NCBI GenBank assembly: GCA_020849795.1
Contig: JADZFR010000048.1
Coordinates: forward strand, 34,850-98,849
Length of the DNA stretch: 64,000 nt
Direction of reading: 5' to 3'
From: Planctomycetota bacterium
GTDB lineage: Bacteria; Planctomycetota; UBA8742; UBA2392
Both the position numbers and the translations under genes were made by a program. Below the pieces are notes generated by a model. That model saw only the letters and a list, made by a program, of their open reading frames with translations. It was not told the DNA's origin and made no database searches. This document shows, piece by piece, positions 48,328 to 57,354 of the stretch (position 1 is its first letter; every line of letters starts with the position of its first letter).

Positions 48328-51300
48328 ATGCGTCACCTGCTATGGATGCTGCTGCTTGCCGGTTCGCCCGTGTTTGCCGCCGAGGCTTACCCCGAGGCGC
48401 GCCTGTCAGTGGTGCAGGATGCCGGCGAAGACGGCGAAGAAACGGTCGAATCCTGGCTGGTCGACGCCAACATGGCTGCCGACACCGGCCGTTACGCAGC
48501 CGCCAAACTCGACTTCAAGAAGGCCATCAAGGAAGACCCTGCCCACCAGGCGGCTGCACGCGGATTGGCAGAAGTCTATGTGCAGACCGGCGACTATAAG
48601 CTGGCCCAAAAAGCTCTCGAGAGCTGCATCACCGCCGCCGAGAAGGCGGGCACTGCCATCGAGCCACGCACGCGCATTGCACTGGCGCGCATCCTGTTTA
48701 CCCGCGGCGAGTACTCCGCCGTCGAAAAGATCGCCGACGCCTTGATCGCCGAATCATCTGCTGAGGCCACGGCCGCCACCCCGCGCAGCGAGGTCGTGCT
48801 GGCTGCCATCGACGGGGCCGTGCTGAAGGGCAACCTGCTGCGCACACAGGGTCTGTATGACGACGCCGTCAAGCTCTATGCGACCGTGCGCGACATGGTC
48901 ATGGCGCACCGCGGCGGCTTGATGCGTATCGATACCAGCAAGAAGCGCCAGGCCGACATGGCCGACCTGTGGTGCAGCGCCGGCGAAGCCTATTACTGGC
49001 AGAACAAGCTGCATGAAGCCAACGATTGCTGGGGCAACGCGCTGCAAGCCGACGAGTACCACCTGCGCACGGCGGGCTGGATGGCACGCCTGTACCTTGA
49101 GCAGAACCACGACAGCAGCAGCCGTGTGAATTACTCCGAGCCCACGCTGCGGCACAACCCGAACGTGACCGAGCTGAAGCTGCGGCTTGCCGAGGCGCAC
49201 TTCTTTCGCTGGCGCAGCGGCGAGGGCATGAAGCACCTTGAGGAAGGCCTGAAGGTTAACCCGGACCACCCCGAAGCCCTGTCCGTGCGGGCCCTGCGGT
49301 TCCTGTACACCGACCAGTATGAGGAAGCACGCAAAGACTATGAGCGCGCGTTGAAAGTGAACCCGCAGCACGTGGAAGCCCTGGGGGCCAAGGCCCTGCA
49401 CGGAAAGACGCTTGGCTTGAAAGACGTGTTCGAGCAGGCGGAAGCCGCGATGCTGGCAATCAACCCCAAGCCCGCACGCTTTTACGAAATCGTCGCCGAC
49501 GGCCTCAGCGATCGATTCCGGTACGTCGAAGCATTCCCAATGTACGACAAGGCGCTTGCGTGCAATGAAAAGCACTGGAGCGCTTACAAGGGCCGCGGCA
49601 TGGCGGCCATGAACTTCGGCGACGACGTGCTGGGCAAGAAGTCGCTCAAGACAGCGTTCGACAACGACCCCCTGCGCAACAACCTGCAGACGTTGAACCT
49701 GCTCACGCTGCTCGAAAGCTACAAGAACTTTGAACGCTACGAGTCGCCCGACGGGCGCTGGCGCCTGCTGGTCCACAAGACCGAAGCGCCGGTGATGAAA
49801 GACCTGTACATCCAGCACCTCGACGCGTGCTGGGACAGCATGACCAGGAAATACGACTTCAAGCCGCGCACCCCCATCGTCGTCGAGGCATTCCACCGCC
49901 ATGAAGACTTTGAGGTGCGCACGGTCGGCATCACCGGCTTGCCGGCGCTGGGCGCCTGCTTCGGGCAGTTGATCACGCTGGACTCGCCGGGGGCGCGGCC
50001 CGCGGGCAGTTACAACTGGGCCAGCACACTGCGCCATGAGATGGACCACGTGTTTCAGCTTCAGATCAGCAACGGGCAGATACCGCGCTGGCTGGCCGAA
50101 GGCAGCAGCGTGTACGAGGAAAAGATGACGCGCCCCGAGTGGGAGCGGCACATGGAAGACCAGTTGTTCATGCACTACCACATGGACGACATCCCCAGCG
50201 TCAAGAAGTTCAACGAGTGGTTCCGCGACGGCAGCAAGGTGCTGTTCGCGTACTACCTCGGCAACGTGATGCTTGAGTTCATCGACAAGAAACTCGGCGG
50301 GCTTGGCAGCGTGCGCAAGATGATCGAGATGTTCGGCGAAAAGAAAACGCCCGAAGAAGTCTTCCGTGCCTGCCTGAACATGGAACCCGAGGCCTTTGAC
50401 CAGCAGTTCCGAAGCTATGTGCGTGATGAACGCATCGCCCACCTGCGCATGGTGCCCCGCATTTCCCAGGACCGCGTCACGCAGCTCTACTTCAAGTACG
50501 AAGACGGCAAGGCCGACGTGCGGGACATGGTCGAGCTTGCCCTGGGCTACGCCCAGCAGGGCTCGCGCGTTGACGCCGAGACCTTCATCGGCCTGGCAAG
50601 CCGCAAAGGCATCGCCGACGAACTCAGCCCCACGGGCGCGCGCTTCCACTACGTGAAAATGCTGCTGGCCCGCGGCGATGAGAAACTGAACGCCGCACAG
50701 CGCGCCGCCAAGTCACGCGAGCACCTCGAAACCGCGATTGCCCGCGGCCTGGAAGACTTCCAGAGCTTCCTGATCATGGCTCAGTTTGCCCAGCGCGAGC
50801 AGAACCAGTCGATGATGCTGCACTGGCTGAAAGAAGCCAACCGCGCCTTCCCGGAAAATCCGCAGCCCTACGCCGCCATGTACCAGTACTGGCAGCAGGC
50901 CGGCAACCGCGAAATGGCCGTCGAAGCCGCCGAGAACTGGATGAAGGTGGACGAGAACAACCTGCAACTCCGCATGTGGTTGATTGAGCAGGTCTATGAT
51001 CCCGGCCGCAACTGGGTCAAGATGGCCGAGATGGCCGACCAGGCCGTGAACATCGCGCCGCTGATGGCGGGCACGCACCGCTACCGGGCGTTCGCACTTC
51101 GCAAGCTGAAGCGCTACGAAGAGGCTGTCCAGAGTTTTGAGTACGTGCGGCGCCTCGCCACCGGCAACACGCCCGAAGAAGCAGTGGCCGCCGAGGTGAA
51201 CGCGCTGCTGGACATTGCTGCCACGTGGCTGCACGCCGAGAAGTTCGACAAGTGCCGGGAAGCGCTGGAAAAGGCAAAGCTGCTCGATCCCAAGAACGAA

Positions 51301-51363
51301 CGCATCAAGACCATCCAGGAAGAACTGGAAGCCGGCGAAAAAGAGAAAGAAGAAGGCTTCTAG
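48328..51363 (+). CDS. exported TPR protein with MA-clan metallopeptidase domain
   Basis: 1011 aa. Signal peptide (LLWMLLLAGSPVFA), then a long TPR array (about 40-470), a gluzincin-like peptidase domain with HEMDH (about residue 570) and a downstream AEGSSVYEE that could provide the third zinc ligand, then more TPRs and a highly charged Lys/Glu tail. Peptidase_MA_2-type proteins with TPRs are common in large-genome environmental bacteria. GGGAGAAA supports ATG 48328 over the frame from 48250. Substrate unknown. Confidence 0.8.
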   Translation: MRHLLWMLLLAGSPVFAAEAYPEARLSVVQDAGEDGEETVESWLVDANMAADTGRYAAAKLDFKKAIKEDPAHQAAARGLAEVYVQTGDYKLAQKALESCITAAEKAGTAIEPRTRIALARILFTRGEYSAVEKIADALIAESSAEATAATPRSEVVLAAIDGAVLKGNLLRTQGLYDDAVKLYATVRDMVMAHRGGLMRIDTSKKRQADMADLWCSAGEAYYWQNKLHEANDCWGNALQADEYHLRTAGWMARLYLEQNHDSSSRVNYSEPTLRHNPNVTELKLRLAEAHFFRWRSGEGMKHLEEGLKVNPDHPEALSVRALRFLYTDQYEEARKDYERALKVNPQHVEALGAKALHGKTLGLKDVFEQAEAAMLAINPKPARFYEIVADGLSDRFRYVEAFPMYDKALACNEKHWSAYKGRGMAAMNFGDDVLGKKSLKTAFDNDPLRNNLQTLNLLTLLESYKNFERYESPDGRWRLLVHKTEAPVMKDLYIQHLDACWDSMTRKYDFKPRTPIVVEAFHRHEDFEVRTVGITGLPALGACFGQLITLDSPGARPAGSYNWASTLRHEMDHVFQLQISNGQIPRWLAEGSSVYEEKMTRPEWERHMEDQLFMHYHMDDIPSVKKFNEWFRDGSKVLFAYYLGNVMLEFIDKKLGGLGSVRKMIEMFGEKKTPEEVFRACLNMEPEAFDQQFRSYVRDERIAHLRMVPRISQDRVTQLYFKYEDGKADVRDMVELALGYAQQGSRVDAETFIGLASRKGIADELSPTGARFHYVKMLLARGDEKLNAAQRAAKSREHLETAIARGLEDFQSFLIMAQFAQREQNQSMMLHWLKEANRAFPENPQPYAAMYQYWQQAGNREMAVEAAENWMKVDENNLQLRMWLIEQVYDPGRNWVKMAEMADQAVNIAPLMAGTHRYRAFALRKLKRYEEAVQSFEYVRRLATGNTPEEAVAAEVNALLDIAATWLHAEKFDKCREALEKAKLLDPKNERIKTIQEELEAGEKEKEEGF

Positions 51364-53342
51364 GTGGCAGCGTCCCCGGACCTGCGCGGGAAGCGTGTTT
51401 CCCACAGTCGGCTGAAGACGGCGATGTCGTGCTCCCAGGTTTCCACCGAAGCGCGCAGGACCAACGCGCCGTGTTCTGTGCTCAGGCGGTGCTCCGTGCG
51501 CACGCGGGCGTCCCAGCCATCGCGGCGCGTGACCACTTCTTGCGTGACCTCGACGACCGCGCTGCCGGGGTCGCCCGGCGTGACGCGCATTTCTTCGACG
51601 ATGCTGTGGCCGATCTCAAGGTCGATCGGCTCAAGCCGGCTTAGCGCCGGGCCGCCGTCTTCGCGGGCATCGATCACGTTGCGATACACCAGCGTTTTGC
51701 CTTGACGCGTCAACTCGCGCCGGATCATCGGCGTCTCCAGGTCTTGGTACTGCACACCCTGCGCCTGCTCGGGAGGCTCAAACGGGACCAGCGTGGCGTC
51801 GGCGCGGTCCGGCGGCCTGACCGGCAATACCAGCGCGGCTTGGTGCACAGTCAGTGTGAACAACTCCTGTTCGGGCCACACGACGGGCCAATAACTTGTG
51901 CTGAGCGCGACGCGAAGAGTGTGCCCCGGCGCAAACCCATGGGCGCAGTCGTTCAGGCGCAGCGTGATGTCGTACGCGCGCCCCGGCACCAGCGGCGACG
52001 GCGCTTCATGACCGTCACGGTGCTGCAGGTTCAACACGCCATACGAAACGCGCAGGCTTCCCGGCGCGGCGACGTCGCACAGGCGCGCGATCAGCTGGCC
52101 AAACGGCTTGTCACACGACACGCGCAGACGCAGCACAGGCGCGCCCAGGATCTCCATGGGTTGAGACACAGGCGTGTCGTAGCACTCGCTTAGCGAGTCG
52201 TCGGCGGCCTGGTCGCCCGGCTGGTCGCCTTCAACGCCGAAACCGCACCATGCCCCCGCGGCTTGACCAACCTCAAGCTGGGTAGAAATCGTGCGGGTAC
52301 CCGCCAGCGGCAACTCGCGCGGCAGGATGTGCGTGCTGGGCCATGCCTGTTCAGCAACCCAGCGCCCGGGGCGCGTGGCGGCATTCTCTGTGGGCGGCAC
52401 GTACCCTTGCAACCAGGCGCGCAGTATGGGAGCCGGCGGGAGCTCGCGACCGAGCAGCCAGTGGTCAAACCAGGCCCTGGCCTCCTGCAAGAACCCGATG
52501 GCAGGCCCGGGCACGCCCTCGTGCGGGTAGACGTGCGCCCAAGGCCCGATCAGCCCCCGGCGCGGGCAGTTCAGGCCCGCCAGCATGCGCGGCACGGCAT
52601 TGCTGTAGCCGTCGGCCCAGCCGCTGACCGCGTACACCGGGCACCGGATGCGGCTGTACTCTTCGCTGACGCTGGCGTGCTTCCAGTAGTCGTCGCGGGT
52701 GGGGTGACTGAGCCAGCGCTGCGCATAAAGCGGCAGACTGTCCAGCCGCTCGCGCCATATCCTGCGCCAGTCGGGGCCGACAATCTGCGGGTCGGGCGGT
52801 GTTGCGCTCAGCGTGAACAGCACGCTGCCCCACAGCATGTTCTCGGTCAGCAGGCAGCCACCCATGTAGTGCGCGTCGTCGGCATAGCGGTCGTCGCTTG
52901 CACAAACCGCGATCACGGCCTTGAGTGAAGGCGGTTGCAACGCGGCAATCTGCAGCGCGGCGAAGCCACCCCAGCTCTTGCCGATCATGCCGAGGTTCCC
53001 GTCGCACCATGGCTGGGCAGCCAGCCATGCCAGCGCGTCGGCGCCGTCCTGCTGTTCCTGAGGCGTGTATTCGTCCAGCAGCAGGCCGTCGCTTTCGCCG
53101 CTGCCGCGCAGGTCAATGCGGACCGCGGCATAGCCGTGCCCGGCAAAGTAGCGGTGCATGGGCTCGTCCCGGTGGCGGGTGCCCCAGCGCTTGCGGTACG
53201 GGATGTACTCGACGAGGGCGGGCACCGGTTGCTCGCTGTCGGGACGCCACATGCGCGCCGCCAGCCGCGTGCCATCGGGCAGCGGAATCCAGAAGTGCTC
53301 GACTTCTGTGAACTTGAACGGGAACTCTTCCACAACACGCAT
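51360..53342 (-). CDS. X-Pro dipeptidyl-peptidase/CocE-type (S15) hydrolase
   Basis: 660 aa. Alpha/beta hydrolase with the nucleophile in GKSWGG, acid region around GWADGYSN and histidine in GPWAH, followed by the jelly-roll X-Pro_C domain (about 320-560) that distinguishes S15/CocE enzymes. Possible aminopeptidase or acyl esterase. Converges on the TPR gene with a four-base overlap of stop codons. Confidence 0.85.
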   Translation of the reverse strand: MRVVEEFPFKFTEVEHFWIPLPDGTRLAARMWRPDSEQPVPALVEYIPYRKRWGTRHRDEPMHRYFAGHGYAAVRIDLRGSGESDGLLLDEYTPQEQQDGADALAWLAAQPWCDGNLGMIGKSWGGFAALQIAALQPPSLKAVIAVCASDDRYADDAHYMGGCLLTENMLWGSVLFTLSATPPDPQIVGPDWRRIWRERLDSLPLYAQRWLSHPTRDDYWKHASVSEEYSRIRCPVYAVSGWADGYSNAVPRMLAGLNCPRRGLIGPWAHVYPHEGVPGPAIGFLQEARAWFDHWLLGRELPPAPILRAWLQGYVPPTENAATRPGRWVAEQAWPSTHILPRELPLAGTRTISTQLEVGQAAGAWCGFGVEGDQPGDQAADDSLSECYDTPVSQPMEILGAPVLRLRVSCDKPFGQLIARLCDVAAPGSLRVSYGVLNLQHRDGHEAPSPLVPGRAYDITLRLNDCAHGFAPGHTLRVALSTSYWPVVWPEQELFTLTVHQAALVLPVRPPDRADATLVPFEPPEQAQGVQYQDLETPMIRRELTRQGKTLVYRNVIDAREDGGPALSRLEPIDLEIGHSIVEEMRVTPGDPGSAVVEVTQEVVTRRDGWDARVRTEHRLSTEHGALVLRASVETWEHDIAVFSRLWETRFPRRSGDAAT

Positions 53343-53366
53343 GGCCCCATGCTACGCTGCGCAGGC

Positions 53367-54623
53367 ATGCCGAACAGCCTGCCCCGAGTTCTGCTGGTCA
53401 TGCCCACGATGTGGGACAGGCGCCAGCTTGAGGCGTGCCGGCAGGACTGGCACGAGCGATTCGTGGTCGAGTTTGGCGTGCCTGGCGACGACGAGTGCCG
53501 CGCAGACTTTCCGGTCCTGGACTACATCGACCGCATGGCCCGCCGCACCGATATCGCCGGCGTCTTTTCTTCCAGTGACTACCCCGGCGCCACGATTTCT
53601 GCGGCCATTGCCACGCAGGCAGGCTTGCCGGGGCCTGACCCGCGCGCCGTGTTGTGCGCGTCGCACAAGATCGCGTCGCGCCAGGTGCAGCAGGCCGCCG
53701 TGCCACAGGCCACGGCGCGCTTCTGCACGGTTGACCCGGATAGCCCGGACACGCCGGAAATCGGCTTTCCGTGTTTCGTCAAGCCTGTCAAGGGCGCGTT
53801 CAGCATGTTCTCGAGGCGCATCAACACGCCGGCTGAGCTGCGGGCGCACCTGGATCGCCCAGAGGTTCGTGAGTTCAGGCAGGGCTTCATGCTGCCATTC
53901 AACACGCTGTGGCAGCGCTATGGCGGCAAGGGTGTAGACGGCAGCTACTTCATTGCCGAAGAGGTGCTGGCGGGCGCACAGGTCACCGTCGAGGGCTTTG
54001 TTGCCGACGATGAGCCGCAGATGATCGGCGTTGTGGACACAGAGTTCTACCCGGGCACGACCAGCTTTTCGCGCTTTGTGTACCCGTCTTCGCTGCCCGC
54101 CGAAGCACAGCGCCAGATGAATGACATCGCCAGGAAGTGCATTGCCGCCCTGGGGCTCAAACGCAGCTTCTTCAATATCGAGATGTCGTGGGATGGCAGG
54201 CGCGCGCACATCATTGAAGTCAACCCGCGCATCTGCGGGCAGTTTGCCGACCTGCACGGCAAGGTCGATGGAGTCAACACCATGGCGCTGGCGCTTGACC
54301 TGGTCACCGGCGCCGACGTGGCCTGGACGCCGGGCGGGGGCGACTTCAAATTCGCCGCAAGTGTGCCGCTGCGCGTGTTTGCGCCGACGCTGTTTGTGGA
54401 GGCCCCGGATGCAGACCGCCTTGCCGACCTGATGGCGCGCTTTCCCGCCACGCTGGCCTGGGCCGAAATCACGGCCGGCCAGATGGTGGACGACTTCGTG
54501 TTCGAAGACGGCGCGAGCTTCCGGTACAGCGTGTTCAACTTGGGCGCCAACTCCCGTGCCGAAATGAACGCCAGGCAGCGCGACATCACCACGGCATTGG
54601 GCTTTGCCCTGCGGGCCCTCTAG
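53367..54623 (+). CDS. ATP-grasp ligase-like protein
   Basis: 418 aa. ATP-grasp fold: FPCFVKPVKGAFSMFS (nucleotide-binding lysines), SYFIAEEVLAGAQVTVEGFV, and FFNIEMSW...HIIEVNPRICGQFADL with the metal-binding Glu and Asn. N- and C-terminal domains are those of carbamoyl-phosphate synthase-like/carnosine synthase-like ligases. It would form an amide or peptide bond between a carboxylate and an amine; substrate unknown. TACGCT nine bases before the ATG suggests a leaderless mRNA; ATG 53349 is an alternative. Confidence 0.75.
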   Translation: MPNSLPRVLLVMPTMWDRRQLEACRQDWHERFVVEFGVPGDDECRADFPVLDYIDRMARRTDIAGVFSSSDYPGATISAAIATQAGLPGPDPRAVLCASHKIASRQVQQAAVPQATARFCTVDPDSPDTPEIGFPCFVKPVKGAFSMFSRRINTPAELRAHLDRPEVREFRQGFMLPFNTLWQRYGGKGVDGSYFIAEEVLAGAQVTVEGFVADDEPQMIGVVDTEFYPGTTSFSRFVYPSSLPAEAQRQMNDIARKCIAALGLKRSFFNIEMSWDGRRAHIIEVNPRICGQFADLHGKVDGVNTMALALDLVTGADVAWTPGGGDFKFAASVPLRVFAPTLFVEAPDADRLADLMARFPATLAWAEITAGQMVDDFVFEDGASFRYSVFNLGANSRAEMNARQRDITTALGFALRAL

Positions 54624-54650
54624 CCACTGCCGTGAACGGCGCCAAGCCAC

Positions 54651-54656
54651 TACAAT
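54651..54656 (+). promoter_or_regulatory. -10 box of the kinase gene, leaderless
   Basis: TACAAT ends six bases before the ATG at 54663, and no ribosome binding site is present, so the kinase mRNA probably starts at or next to the start codon. The -35 (CTGCCG region) is weak. Confidence 0.4.
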
Positions 54657-54662
54657 CGCGTC

Positions 54663-55871
54663 ATGGACCCGGACGATCACAACGACTTCAAGCCGGTTGA
54701 CGAGCACACGTTGCTCGAGATCGGGTCAGACAGTTCCGACACCGGAACCAAGCCCATCGACGAAACCAGCGTCAAGATGCGGCTAGGGCAGGTGCTGGTC
54801 ACCAAAGAGCTGGGCCATGGCGGCATGGGGCGGGTGTACCGCGGTCGGCACATCGGGCTGGATGTAGCAGTGGCAGTCAAGACGATGGGCGCGCACATCA
54901 GCGCCGACCCCACCGCGCGCCAGCGCTTCTTGCGAGAGGCGCGCACGGCGGCGAAACTTGACCACCCGAACATTGTGCGCGTGCTGGATGTAAACGAGCA
55001 GGACAACGTCCCGTACATCGTGATGGAGTTCGTCGACGGCACCGACCTGTCCGCCCTGCTGAAACAGCATGGCGCGCTCGACAGCGTGGCTTGCCTGAAG
55101 GTAATCGCGCAGATCGCCGACGGGCTGGCTCATGCGCACGCGCAGGGCATCGTGCACCGCGACATCAAGCCGCATAACGTGTTCGTCGCGCGCGACGGCC
55201 GCGTGAAACTCGGCGACTTCGGCCTGGCCCGCGCCGTGGAAGCCACGACTGAGCTGACCATGCCCGGCGCCGCGATTGGCACCGCGCACTACATGAGCCC
55301 CGAACAAGCCAGCGGCAAAGACCTGGACCAGCGCAGCGACGTGTACTCGCTGGGAGTGACCGCCTGGCACCTGATCACGGGCGCCCCACCATACTCGGGC
55401 ACGACGCCTGTCAGTGTCGCGGTCCAGCATGTGAACAACGACATTCCGTACGAGCGCGAAAAGTTCGGGCATATCCCGGACGCAGCCGTGTACCTGCTGA
55501 TTGACATGACCTCGCGCGACCCCGCCCGCCGACCCAGTGCCCGCGAAGTCTGTGACCGGATATCGCAGATCCTGGCGCAGTCGGGCCACGGCACGACGCG
55601 CCTCACTTCGTTGGACGACCTGCTGAAGCACGGCAGTGTGTCACAGTACGTCCCGCTGCCGCCCACGCCGCCCCCGCCGGGACCGCAGTTTCAATTCAGC
55701 GCGCCGCCCTCGCCGGCACCCATGATGTCCCATCCGCCCATGCCAATGACGATGCATCACCCCAGCACAGCGACCAGCTCAAACGTGCTGCTGTGGGTCA
55801 CGCTGGCGCTGATCGGCATCTTCGTGCTGACGGTCGGCGGTTGCATGATGTACATCGGCATCGCTACCTAA
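54663..55871 (+). CDS. Hanks-type Ser/Thr protein kinase
   Basis: 402 aa. Kinase domain about 42-315 with glycine loop GHGGMGRVYRG, VAVKTM lysine, catalytic HRDIKPHN, DFGLARA and GTAHYMSPEQ. A Pro-rich linker leads to one C-terminal helix (about 378-398), so the kinase faces the cytoplasm with almost no exported part; there are no PASTA repeats. Opposing phosphatase candidate: the PP2C at 139. Four-base overlap with the MATE gene at the stop codons. Confidence 0.92.
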   Translation: MDPDDHNDFKPVDEHTLLEIGSDSSDTGTKPIDETSVKMRLGQVLVTKELGHGGMGRVYRGRHIGLDVAVAVKTMGAHISADPTARQRFLREARTAAKLDHPNIVRVLDVNEQDNVPYIVMEFVDGTDLSALLKQHGALDSVACLKVIAQIADGLAHAHAQGIVHRDIKPHNVFVARDGRVKLGDFGLARAVEATTELTMPGAAIGTAHYMSPEQASGKDLDQRSDVYSLGVTAWHLITGAPPYSGTTPVSVAVQHVNNDIPYEREKFGHIPDAAVYLLIDMTSRDPARRPSAREVCDRISQILAQSGHGTTRLTSLDDLLKHGSVSQYVPLPPTPPPPGPQFQFSAPPSPAPMMSHPPMPMTMHHPSTATSSNVLLWVTLALIGIFVLTVGGCMMYIGIAT

Positions 55872-57280
55872 GCCGCAGCGTCGAGCTTCACGACCCGCTG
55901 GCGCACGATCACGTAGATGATCGTCAGCCCGACGACGGTGAACATGTTCACCAGGATCAGCGCCTTTACGCCGGCGCCCGCAAGCGCCGCAATGATCAGG
56001 ATCGGCGTCATCACGCCCAACAACACGACGCTGTCCAGTATGACCGGGATGCGCAGGTGGTTGCGCGCGACCAGCGACTGGCTGATCACGACGTTGATCG
56101 GCGTGAACACAAAGGCCACCGCCATCAACTCCATATAGTTCTCGGCCCAGTACACGAGTTGCGGCTGCGGGTTGAACCAGCGGGCGATTTCCGGGGCAAA
56201 CACAAACACCGGCAGCGTCAGCAGAATACCGGTCAACGTGGCAAACACGATCGTCAGGCGCTCTTCGTGGGCGGCGCGTTCCGGTTTTGCGGCACCAAGG
56301 CTCGACGCCACCAGCGTTTGTGCCGCGGCCCCCCACCCGAAACTGAGCAGGATCAGCAGCAGTTCAACCTTCAGGCCGACGAACACCCCGCCAACCACGT
56401 TGGGGTCGCCGCGGCCGGCTTCCTGCATCGTGCGGATCATGACACCACCCGCCAGCCCGCGCGCGGCAATCTGGCCGTTGTTCCACAAACCGATGCGCAT
56501 CAGTTCAAGCACCGCGCGACCCTGCGGAATCAGCCAATGCAGCTTGCCGCGCATGTGCCCGCGCAACAGGCCGTAGGCCAGCAGCATGCCGCCCGCAATC
56601 GCGCGGGCCAGCACGGTAGACCATGCGCTGCCGATCACGCCCATGCGGGGCAGGTTCAGCCCCTCACACCATGTGCGCAGAAACCCCGGGAAGAAGCCAG
56701 GGAACGGTCCCGCACCATAGATCAGAAACATGCCGAACAGCGCGTTCAGCACATTGCTGAGCATGAAGAACACCAGAAACACGTTCGTGCGACCCAGCGA
56801 GCGCTCAAGTGTCGTCAGGTACAGGAACATGCCGGCTGTGAAGCCGCCGGCCAGCATGATCTCAAGGTACTCGGTGCACTGTTCAAGCTGCCAGCCCTCG
56901 CGCGCACCCATGGCGGTGGCGATCTCTTCGGACCAGATCCAGCCGGGCACGCCCATGATCGCCGACAACGCCAGCACAAAGCCGCTTGCGCGCAGCGCAA
57001 TGCGGCGCAGGTTCTCCTGGTTGCCTTCGCCCAATGCGCGCGAAAGAAGCACCCCCGCGCCCGCGATCGGGCCATTGAACAAGATGGTCTGGAACGTCGT
57101 GATCGGGTCGCACAGGCCGGTGACGCTGATCGCCTGGGCGCCCTCTTCTCCGCCCAGCTGGCCGACCAGCAGCGTATCAACAAGGTTGAACAGCGCATGG
57201 CACGCCAACCCCAGCACCAACGGCAGGCCGAAAAACAGCACGTGTCGGGCCAACCGCGAGTTGACGTTGAACAGGCTCAC
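55868..57280 (-). CDS. MATE-family efflux transporter
   Basis: 470 aa with about 12 helices in two related halves, as expected for multidrug and toxin extrusion antiporters (H+ or Na+ driven). N-terminal block FGLPLVLGLACHALFNLVDTLLVGQLGG and the internal repeat around NNGQIAARGLAGGVMIRT are characteristic. GTG 57280 is preferred because GGAG lies five bases upstream; the frame runs to a GTG at 57313. Confidence 0.88.
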   Translation of the reverse strand: MSLFNVNSRLARHVLFFGLPLVLGLACHALFNLVDTLLVGQLGGEEGAQAISVTGLCDPITTFQTILFNGPIAGAGVLLSRALGEGNQENLRRIALRASGFVLALSAIMGVPGWIWSEEIATAMGAREGWQLEQCTEYLEIMLAGGFTAGMFLYLTTLERSLGRTNVFLVFFMLSNVLNALFGMFLIYGAGPFPGFFPGFLRTWCEGLNLPRMGVIGSAWSTVLARAIAGGMLLAYGLLRGHMRGKLHWLIPQGRAVLELMRIGLWNNGQIAARGLAGGVMIRTMQEAGRGDPNVVGGVFVGLKVELLLILLSFGWGAAAQTLVASSLGAAKPERAAHEERLTIVFATLTGILLTLPVFVFAPEIARWFNPQPQLVYWAENYMELMAVAFVFTPINVVISQSLVARNHLRIPVILDSVVLLGVMTPILIIAALAGAGVKALILVNMFTVVGLTIIYVIVRQRVVKLDAAA

Positions 57281-57354
57281 CGGTACTCCACGACCCCAAT
57301 CTGCGACGCGCACAGCCAGTCAGCATCGTGCCTTGTCGCGGCTCCAAGTGGTTG